A stretch of 24,624 nucleotides of DNA from positions 179,459 through 204,082 of the forward strand of contig NW_005200362.1 of NCBI RefSeq assembly GCF_000372725.1, read 5' to 3'. The notes under the pieces were generated by a model. That model ran no database searches, had not been told where the DNA came from, and worked only from the letters and a program-made list of their open reading frames with translations. Shown one piece after another: positions 19,529 through 24,624 of this stretch; within the stretch, counting starts at the first letter, position 1; the number at the start of each line of letters is the position of its first letter. This stretch comes from Emiliania huxleyi CCMP1516. Lineage: Eukaryota > Haptophyta > Isochrysidales > Noelaerhabdaceae. A program made the translations under genes and the position numbers.

Positions 19529-19864
19529 GTGAATAGACCTGCTGCACACAGGCCGCCAGCCCGTCGCCACCCAGCCCGCCGCCCAACTCGCCGCCGCCGT
19601 CGCAACTCGCCGCCGCCGTCGCCGCCACCGCCCAGCCCGCCGCCGTTGCCGCCTCCCCCCTCGCCGCCGCCGCCGCCCTCGCCGCCGCCGCCCTTGCCGC
19701 CGCAGCCCTCGCCGCCGCAGCCCTCGCCGCCGCCTCCGAGCCCGCCTCCCTCGCCGCCTCCACCGTCGCCGCCCCCACCGAGCCAGCCTCCGCCGTCGCC
19801 CCCACCGAGCCCGCCGCCGTGCGGCGCAGCGTGGTACTCGCGCAAGAAGGCGCGTAGCATCTGA
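19529..19864 (+). CDS. Short Ser-Pro-rich open frame (pherophorin-like fragment?)
   Basis: A 111-residue frame: an Arg/Pro-rich start, then SPPPPSPPP repeats, ending CGAAWYSRKKARSI. Codons resemble the Ser-Pro block at the window start, including the shared CCCCCACCGAGCC word. It has no signal peptide or globular domain, so it may be a transplanted or decayed Ser-Pro repeat. The opposite strand reads as Gly-rich and is the rival interpretation. Confidence 0.3.
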   Translation: MNRPAAHRPPARRHPARRPTRRRRRNSPPPSPPPPSPPPLPPPPSPPPPPSPPPPLPPQPSPPQPSPPPPSPPPSPPPPSPPPPSQPPPSPPPSPPPCGAAWYSRKKARSI

Positions 19865-20032
19865 GCGAGGGGAGGGCAGTGTTGGATGTGGGGGTTGAGG
19901 AAGGCACGAAGGTCTGGCGGGCTCCGCGACCTCATCAGGCACCGCGCTGGCGTCGTAGCCCATGCGCATGAGCTGCGCGCGGACCAGCGCCTCGAAGGCG
20001 ACGTCCGGATTGGAGTCCTCATGCCCTGTCAT
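19840..20032 (-). CDS. Possible minus-strand N-terminal coding fragment with a one-base frame break
   Basis: Reads MTGHEDSNPDVAFEALVRAQ, then LMRMGYDASAVPDEVAEPA from 20032. A shift of one base near 19912 continues as DLRAFLNPHIQHCPPLAQML, RAFLREYHAAP, before the Gly-rich stretch. Both halves look protein-like while each alternative frame is Arg/Pro-biased. I do not recognise the family. It could be a pseudogene, a sequence error or an unspliced junction. Confidence 0.33.
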
Positions 20033-20564
20033 CTGTCAACCTGCAGTAGGCTCGTTCACCGCCGGGGCGGGCGCCTGGCGGCTCCGACCTCCCCCGCTGC
20101 TCGAGTGCACCCCAGCGCGTCTACCCGCAGTCAAGCTGGAGTGCTTTTCTTTTCTTTAGCCGTCCTCGTGTGTACCTACCTACTCGTGTGTGTGTGTATC
20201 ATCTGTCCAGCGTCCACCCATACCGCGTTGGTGTCCAGTCCGAGCCTGGCTGTTCTTCACCTTTCTACCTACCTACCTACCTGTGTGTGTGTGTGTGTGC
20301 ACACACACACACGCCGTCCTCGCGGGAGTCGCTTAGGCGGCTCCAGTGTACCTATGTTAGTGCCAGTGCGCGCCAGTCCCGTGCCCAGTGTTGTGCGAGG
20401 GAGTTTTATTGTAAAATTCTTTTCTTTTTGTGATGTAGTAGCGTCGGGCTGGGACCGGGTTCACGGTTCACCTCGTCCGTGAACTCCCCGCCGTGGCGGC
20501 GCGCGCGCCTCCGTGACGCAGCAGAGTACGAGGCGTTTAGCGGCAGCTGTACGTGGACGGGGCC
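20033..20564. other. Intergenic stretch with CTAC and TG/CA microsatellites
   Basis: No gene is recognised. Short TG runs (20187-20198), a (CTAC)n run (about 20265-20281) and a TG/CA palindrome (20282-20312) are present. GCCGTCCTCG occurs at both 20159 and 20313, hinting at local duplication. Confidence 0.6.
20282..20312. repeat. TG/CA palindrome
   Basis: Nine TG units run straight into about six and a half CA units, giving a perfect palindrome of 26 bp centred between 20299 and 20300. Preceded by CTAC tetranucleotides. It can form a cruciform or Z-DNA. Confidence 0.95.
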
Positions 20565-20840
20565 TCAGGAGGGGCGGTTGGTTGACGAAACTCTCCTCTC
20601 TCCTTGGTTTGTTTTATTTAACGTGCAAGTTTGCACACTCAGTTTTGATGCGCACGCCGCCGGCAGCGCCGCGATCCGCTCCTCGTGGCTTCTGTTTCGG
20701 ATTGCCTGGCTCAGCGGCCCGAGAGCCATGCGGCACTGTCTCGGGGCAGAGGCGCGGGGCTCGCAGGTTGGAGTCGCAGGAGGCGCAGAAGACGTGGCCC
20801 TCCCGGCACTGGTGCTGCGGCCCGTCCTGCACCTCAAGGC

Positions 20841-20848
20841 AGACGGGG
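20841..20848. repeat. Target-site duplication, left copy
   Basis: AGACGGGG, identical to 21769-21776. In the undisrupted gene it encodes (minus strand) the CP-V part of the first RING zinc pair. Confidence 0.92.
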
Positions 20849-20883
20849 AATGGTTGGGTAGTAGGGCTAGAGGGTCGCTCTAC

Positions 20884-20979
20884 ACTTAGCCTCTGCAGCG
20901 AGCAAGCGCTCAACTTAGCCCCCGCACGGAGCCGGGCTCGGACTTAGACGCTGTATGGTCGGGGGCCATGAACTTAGAC
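20884..20979. repeat. Left subterminal repeats of the transposon
   Basis: ACTTAGCC at 20884 and 20913, and ACTTAGAC at 20942 and 20972, all in the same orientation. Spacings are 29, 29 and 30 bp, close to three helical turns, as expected for transposase-binding sites on one DNA face. Confidence 0.85.
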
Positions 20980-21594
20980 GGCACAAGGCCAAATCCGGGT
21001 AAAACCCGGGTATACCTGCAAAAGTCCAGGTTTACCCGAAAAATACCTGGACGCGTCCCGACCAACGTATGCCGCGCACGACGCCATATCGCCTTGTCCC
21101 AGGGCCAGTGCGCTACTTGCGGCGCGCAACTCCTGCTCAAGTACGCGCACCGTACCATGTGCTGCCGCTATGCGTGCCTTAAGGCGGCTGCGGCGAAGCG
21201 GCGGGCGCGGCATGCCGATGGCAGTGCGGACGATGCGGTTGCGATGTGTTCTGCTTCAAGATCGTGGCGGTGCTTGGCATGCACTTGTGCGATCCCAATC
21301 AGCTCATCGCAACGCGAAGCAGCGCAACAAGCTGGCTGCTGCCAACAAGGCCCTATGCTAGATCTACCTCACGCGCGGATCGTTCAAAGAGGACCAGCAT
21401 ACACAGGCTTCTCTGACATGCGTTTGTTTGAGCTTGAGGCTATTTATGTGAGAAATGTTTGGCTAGAGATTGCGCTCAAGAAGAGCAACGAGAATCGGAA
21501 GAGGAGGATGCTGAGGCGGCGATTGCTGAGGCATGAGGAGGATCGATCCGGATTAGAAGGCGCCCGCCGCAGGCGAAGAAAATTTGGGGGCTAG
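20968..21594 (+). CDS. Cys-rich open frame inside the transposon
   Basis: A 208-residue frame. It holds CATCGAQLLLKYAHRTMCCR, a CxxC...CC pattern that could bind zinc, and ends in an Arg/Lys/Glu-rich segment (KKSNENRKRRMLRRRLLRHE). No DDE-type catalytic core is recognisable. It may be a relic, a DNA-binding accessory protein, or chance. The first residues overlap a hairpin at 21008-21037 (11-bp stem with one mismatch). Confidence 0.3.
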   Translation: MNLDGTRPNPGKTRVYLQKSRFTRKIPGRVPTNVCRARRHIALSQGQCATCGAQLLLKYAHRTMCCRYACLKAAAAKRRARHADGSADDAVAMCSASRSWRCLACTCAIPISSSQREAAQQAGCCQQGPMLDLPHARIVQRGPAYTGFSDMRLFELEAIYVRNVWLEIALKKSNENRKRRMLRRRLLRHEEDRSGLEGARRRRRKFGG

Positions 21595-21649
21595 CGCCGT
21601 ATCGTTGATCACGGTGGGAGCCTCTTGGCCCCAGGCTGTGCCACGGCCG

Positions 21650-21753
21650 ACTTAGCCGATGTAAGAGGCTCTCGCTGATCTTAGACCGCGTAAGCACCCC
21701 AGCGTGACTAGTCACACTTAGACCCGCTCAGCCTCGAGGCTCAGAACTTAGAC
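21650..21753. repeat. Right subterminal repeats of the transposon
   Basis: ACTTAGCC at 21650, TCTTAGAC at 21679, and ACTTAGAC at 21716 and 21746, in the same orientation as the left set. Spacings are 29, 37 and 30 bp. Confidence 0.82.
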
Positions 21754-21768
21754 TACTACCCAACCAGT

Positions 21769-21776
21769 AGACGGGG
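21769..21776. repeat. Target-site duplication, right copy
   Basis: AGACGGGG, immediately outside the right inverted repeat. The intact match suggests a recent insertion. Confidence 0.92.
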
Positions 21777-22101
21777 CACTCCAGGGCCATCGTTGATGGC
21801 TGACGATGTCAAGAAAAAGAATTTTACACTCTTGGAGGAAGAAAAAGAAACCGCGAGCCACAAAAAAGAAATCCTCGTAACTGTGGCACCTAACCTTATC
21901 CCCTTAACTCAAGCTACCTTTCCTTAAGTTCGGTGCCCTACGGTACAAGATCTGCCAGCGCTCGTGCTTCGAGCGAGAATGGATCAATCTACGACGCCGA
22001 CGTGTGTGCTGTGCGACAGTTCCCGCGGCCGCACCATGCTCACCGCTACCCGGCAGCAGCCCCTCGGATCCCCAGGCGGATTCCAGGGCCGGTCCCACCC
22101 A

Positions 22102-22118
22102 GGGGGGGGGGGGGGGGG
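22102..22118. repeat. Homopolymer G17
   Basis: An uninterrupted G run. Its length is unreliable in most sequencing, so frames across it should not be trusted. Confidence 0.9.
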
Positions 22119-22448
22119 CGTGCGGTCGGCGCCCGCAAGATGAGGATACTCTCCGTACAGCATCCTCATCAAATCAGCCTCGTTCCCGAGATCGCAATCT
22201 CCTCCTTCTTCATTAGACTCTCCCACATTCCTCGACTCCTCTCTCTCTCCCGACCTCTCCTCCTCCTCTTTTCGACCTCCTCATCCCACATCCCATATCT
22301 CACGCAGCCTCATCTCTCCCTCCCGACGCGCCTTGCGGCCGGGGGGGGGCGCGGAAAAGATAAACCTCTTAGCGCCATCGCCATGGTGCTGCAAGCAGCG
22401 CCGGGCGACGACGGCGCTTTACCGCCTCCCGGTCCCCCTCGGCACAGA

Positions 22449-22474
22449 GAGAGAGAGAGAATTCTCTCTCTCTC
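22449..22474. repeat. (GA)n/(TC)n perfect palindrome centred on GAATTC
   Basis: GA units run into GAATTC and then TC units, forming a 26-bp perfect palindrome that can extrude as a cruciform. Confidence 0.93.
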
Positions 22475-22898
22475 CTCGGCACACCTCCGCTGCTTAATGT
22501 TTGACGACTCGAACCGCCGTGAAGCTTCCCGTGCGCGGGTTACCCCGCACACGGGTCAGCCTGCCAGCCACGTATCCACGCAAGCGTGGTCCGCGCGCAT
22601 GGCATACAGGCGTTCGCCAGACCGGCTTCGTTTTTGTTTTTTTTGTGGACTGCCGGGCTAGAGGGCCCTGACCCCTAGTGTGTGAGTGAGTGTGACACAC
22701 ACACACCCACCCTGACCCCTAGCTAGGGGGGGTGCGAGATCGCAGGGAAAGGGCCTTAAAGTAAACACGGGTCTCCGAGGGTTAGTCCGCGCTCCAGGTT
22801 TCCCCTAGCAGGCGGAGCGCGCCCTCTACTCGGTGGGTGCATATTTTTGTTTTTTTGTGGACTGGCGGCGCCAGAGTTGCCCGACGCGAAGCCGCCGC

Positions 22899-24624
22899 AT
22901 GTCTCCTTTCTTGTCCGGCTGCCTGGACACGCTGCACGAGGGCGGCGTCGGCCTCGACTCGGCCACCGCCCTGTGCTCAAAGCTGGCCGCGCTGAAGGCC
23001 TCGCCGCTCGAGTCGCTCGAGGAGGAGCCGTCGCACTTTGCCAGCTTTGACAAGCCAGAGGACTGGATGAATCTGAGCGTGGCGCTGTGCTGCATGCTCA
23101 TGGCCGCTACGGCGTCGGGTCTGACGATGGGCGTCGTCTCACTCGACGAGCTCGAGCTCCGCGTCAAGGAGCGCAACGTCAACGAGTCCAAGACCGAGCG
23201 AGGGTGCGCGAGCGGTGCCACCTGTCGGGAGGCCGCTCCTCAAACAGCCGCGGACGCAGCCACCCTCCACGGACCAGCGAGGACGGGCGGTCTCGCTGGA
23301 GAGCGCCCCACCACCTCGCAGGTACGCGACGCGGATTCTGCCGCTGATCCGGCTGTCGCCTCGGCACCAGCTGCTGGTGTCGCTGCTGCTGCTGAACGCG
23401 ATCGCAAACGAGGCGATGCCGCTCTTTCTGGACAAGCTGGTCCCTCCCTGGGCCGCCATCCTCATCTCCGTCACCGCGGTCCTCTTCGTTGGCGAGATCA
23501 TCCCCGCCGCGGTCTTTACCGGCCCTGCCAAGATGAGGAGCGTCTACGCCCTTTTCCCTCCGCCCGCTGCGGGACGGCTGATTGCTCACTACTCACGCAG
23601 CTGCTGCTGAGGAGTAGGATCGCCGCTCTCCTCTCGCCCCTCGCCTGGTTCATCGTCATGCTCTCCTCCCCTATCTCGTACCCGCTCGGCTGGGCGCTGC
23701 GCCGGCCGCTGCCGACGAGGCCGGCCCGGAACCTTCCCCGACACTTCCCGGCGCCCGGAACCTTCCCATAGGCGCTGGACCGGCTGCTGCCGCACGCCGA
23801 AGGCTTGCCCACGCGGCACGAGGTGAAGGCGCTGGTGGACGTGCAGCGGGAGATGGCGGCGGAGCACAGCGCGAGCGCGGGAGAGGCGCGCCAGAGATGC
23901 CGAGTGATGCCGAGAGATGCCGAGAGGAGCCGAGAGGAGCCGAGAGATGCCGAGTGATGCCGAGAGGTGCCGAGAGGAGCCGAGAGGAGCCGAGTGATGC
24001 CGAGAGATGCCGAGAGGAGCCGAGAGGAGCCGAGAGATGCCGAGAGAGCAGCGGAGCACAAGCGGAGCACAGCGGGTGCGAAGGAGGAGAACAACAGGAG
24101 GTGAGCAGGGCGTGGACGAGGCGGAGGGTCGGAGTCGGCCAGCTCACTAGTTTGCCGTGAGCACACACACGCACACCGCTCACCCACGCGCACTGGGCCT
24201 TGCACTATGAATGCCGTGGGGCTCCTGTCGTCAGACGTGGAGACGCGAGGGTTGCCTGGCCCTTGCCCCGCCACCTCGTGTGTGTGGAGAAGTTTACCTT
24301 ACCTTACCTGGCCGTGAGCAGGCCTTCCACGAGGACGAGGCGGACCTGGTGCGGGGCGCGCTCTCGCTCTCGCAGAAGCTCGTTGTCGATGTGATGGTGC
24401 GGAGAGGCAGCCGAGAGGCAGCCGAGATGTTGCCGAGGGGCAGCCGGGAGGCAGCCGAGAGGCAGTCGAGGGGCAGCCGAGAGGCAGCCGAGGTGCAGCC
24501 GAGGGGCAGCCGAGAGGCAGCCGGTTTGTTGCGGGTGTGGTGATCTCAAGGGTGGAGGACTGGAGCAACCCGAGCATCGCACGGCCAGTGCCGCTGGAGA
24601 CTTTTCGCGCTGCCCGCCGACGCG
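22899..24624 (+). CDS. CNNM/CorC-family (DUF21) membrane protein, 3' partial
   Basis: Exons read as 22899-23203, 23322-23541, 23601-23693, 23772-23885, 24322-24396 and a last partial one from about 24589. DUF21 landmarks appear in order: SGLTMGVVSLDELELRV after the first helix, ATRILPLI, LLVSLLLLNAIANEAMP, VLFVGEIIPAAVFTGPAK, SPISYPLGWALDRLLP, then EADLVRGALSLSQKLVVDVM, which normally leads into the CBS-pair domain. The family mediates or regulates Mg2+ and other divalent metal transport; CBS domains and any C-terminal domain lie beyond the window. ATG 22899 is chosen because an in-frame start at 22833 adds only a Cys/Arg-rich T-tract-derived stretch; an upstream exon is possible. The last exon is uncertain: frames differ over the final 40 bases. 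Confidence 0.83.
23204..23321 (+). other. Intron (GT-AG, 118 nt), phase 2
   Basis: The donor is AGG|GTGCGCG and the acceptor CCTCGCAG|GTA. It joins SKTERG to YATRILPLI. It is the only clear non-phase-0 intron in the window. Confidence 0.82.
23542..23600 (+). other. Intron (GT-AG, 59 nt)
   Basis: The donor is AGC|GTCTACG and the acceptor CTCACGCAG|CTG. It joins TGPAKMRS to LLLRSRIAALLSP. The acceptor region has alternative AGs, but this choice is the one that keeps frame. Confidence 0.72.
23694..23771 (+). other. Intron (GC-AG, 78 nt)
   Basis: The donor is TGG|GCGCTGC and the acceptor CTTCCCATAG|GCG. It joins YPLGW to ALDRLLPH; unspliced reading ends in the TAG of the acceptor. No GT donor fits. 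Confidence 0.78.
23886..24321 (+). other. Intron (GC-AG, 436 nt) carrying a minisatellite
   Basis: The donor is GAG|GCGCGCC and the acceptor CGTGAGCAG|GCC. It joins SASAGE to AFHEDEADLV. It contains the 10-bp tandem array. It is the longest intron seen. Confidence 0.75.
23896..24045. repeat. 10-bp minisatellite, 15 units, GATGCCGAGA / GGAGCCGAGA
   Basis: Fifteen contiguous decamers. Variants GATGCCGAGT, GATGCCGAGA, GGTGCCGAGA and GGAGCCGAGA alternate in a roughly five-unit (50-bp) higher-order order. It lies inside a CNNM intron. Confidence 0.95.
24397..24588 (+). other. Probable intron (GT-AG, about 192 nt) carrying a minisatellite
   Basis: The donor is ATG|GTGCGGAG, right after VVDVM. The acceptor is probably ACGGCCAG|TGC, giving a terminal LFALPADA. 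Another frame reads PVPLETF. The exact 3' border is uncertain. Confidence 0.55.
24405..24525. repeat. 11-bp minisatellite, 11 units, AGGCAGCCGAG
   Basis: Eleven contiguous undecamers with point variants (GGGCAGCCGAG, ATGTTGCCGAG, GTGCAGCCGAG). It shares the GCCGAG core with the 10-bp array in the previous intron. Confidence 0.94.

Larger units (their letters stand above)
20849..21768. mobile_element. 920-bp non-autonomous DNA transposon with 8-bp target duplication
   Basis: Terminal inverted repeats are AATGGTTGGGTAGTAG on the left and ACTGGTTGGGTAGTAG read from the right end (15 of 16 identical). The flanks are a perfect 8-bp duplication, AGACGGGG, at 20841-20848 and 21769-21776. Eight-bp duplications are typical of hAT, P and KDZ-type cut-and-paste elements. 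No transposase is recognisable, so it is probably mobilised in trans. It contains four ACTTAGMC-type subterminal repeats at each end and a Cys-rich open frame. Confidence 0.9.
20565..21790 (-). pseudogene. RING-finger gene interrupted by a transposon and a frameshift
   Basis: The host reading starts at ATG 21790 (MALECPV), is cut by the 20849-21768 element, and resumes at 20840 as CLEVQDGPQHQCREGHVFCA, then SCDSNLRAPRLCPE. Omitting the element and one 8-bp duplicate joins CPV directly to CLEV and gives a C3HC4 RING start. Near 20739 one extra base shifts the frame: the natural continuation QCRMALGPLSQAIRNR and SHEERIAALPAAC (to about 20660) lies in the next frame, so the eighth zinc ligand is lost in the current frame. 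The RNR..E..I..LP..C tail is a common pattern after RING/TRAF-type fingers, and suggests a former E3 ubiquitin ligase. The sequence after AAC is not conserved-looking; the stop is at 20565. Confidence 0.82.
21791..22898. other. Intergenic region upstream of the CNNM gene, low complexity
   Basis: The left part is the leader of the broken RING gene. Open frames on both strands around 21930-22230 are weak and meet at a G17 run (22102-22118). 22180-22325 is a polypyrimidine stretch on the plus strand. TGACCCCTAG is repeated at 22669 and 22711. A T-rich block ending GTGGACTG occurs twice (about 22631 and 22844). I call no gene here. Confidence 0.55.

Noticed and set aside
23896..24045. CRISPR-like array
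   Set aside because: Contiguous 10-bp units without unique spacers, inside a spliced intron of a eukaryotic gene.
23516..24274. Minus-strand Ser/Leu-rich repeat protein
   Set aside because: Translation of the 10-bp minisatellite; the plus strand has a well-supported CNNM exon pattern.

Overview
The window reads as nuclear DNA of a GC-rich unicellular eukaryotic alga. I favour a haptophyte, with other chromist microalgae possible. The grounds are very high GC in coding DNA, short spliceosomal introns (59-436 nt) mixing GT-AG with GC-AG borders, serine-proline-rich wall-protein repeats, algal-type RING, Stc1-like, Sel1 and RCC1 proteins, and abundant micro- and minisatellites. This is inference from gene style, not from a database match. 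No bacterial, organellar, rRNA, tRNA or CRISPR feature was found.

Layout. (1) 1-7745, plus strand: the 3' eight exons of a very large receptor-like gene. In order it encodes Ser-Pro repeats, a Cys module, more Ser-Pro repeats, a parallel beta-helix, many Cys-rich GCC2/GCC3-type repeats, about eight membrane helices and a C-terminal cytoplasmic TIR region. (2) 7746-9541: non-coding DNA with a long (TG)n tract and what looks like a 601-bp insertion in a duplicated promoter. (3) 9542-15414: two F-box-like/RCC1 seven-bladed propeller paralogs flanking a minus-strand gene with Stc1-like zinc finger, SH3/KOW-like, RING and Sel1 repeats. That gene is divergent from the second paralog across 104 bp. 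(4) 15415-16609: two hairpins and a pair of ~310-bp direct repeats. (5) 16610-18328, minus: an acidic protein with a Ulp1/adenain-like cysteine protease domain whose catalytic spacing is conserved. (6) 18329-20560: weak ORFs, an 18-bp inverted repeat, an 11-bp minisatellite, a Ser-Pro-rich stretch and TG/CA palindromes. (7) 20565-21790: a minus-strand RING-finger gene broken by a 920-bp non-autonomous DNA transposon (8-bp target duplication, terminal inverted repeats, regularly spaced subterminal repeats) and by a one-base frameshift. (8) 21791-22898: low-complexity intergenic DNA. (9) 22899-24624, plus: the 5' part of a CNNM/CorC-type (DUF21) membrane transporter gene, with two introns packed with 10-bp and 11-bp minisatellites.

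The genes do not form an operon or obvious pathway. The most informative items are the membrane-anchored TIR protein, the transposon caught in the RING gene with its target site readable, the repeated use of GC donors, and the minisatellites inside CNNM introns. Exon structures were inferred by eye from frame, splice borders and family motifs; transcript data would settle them.
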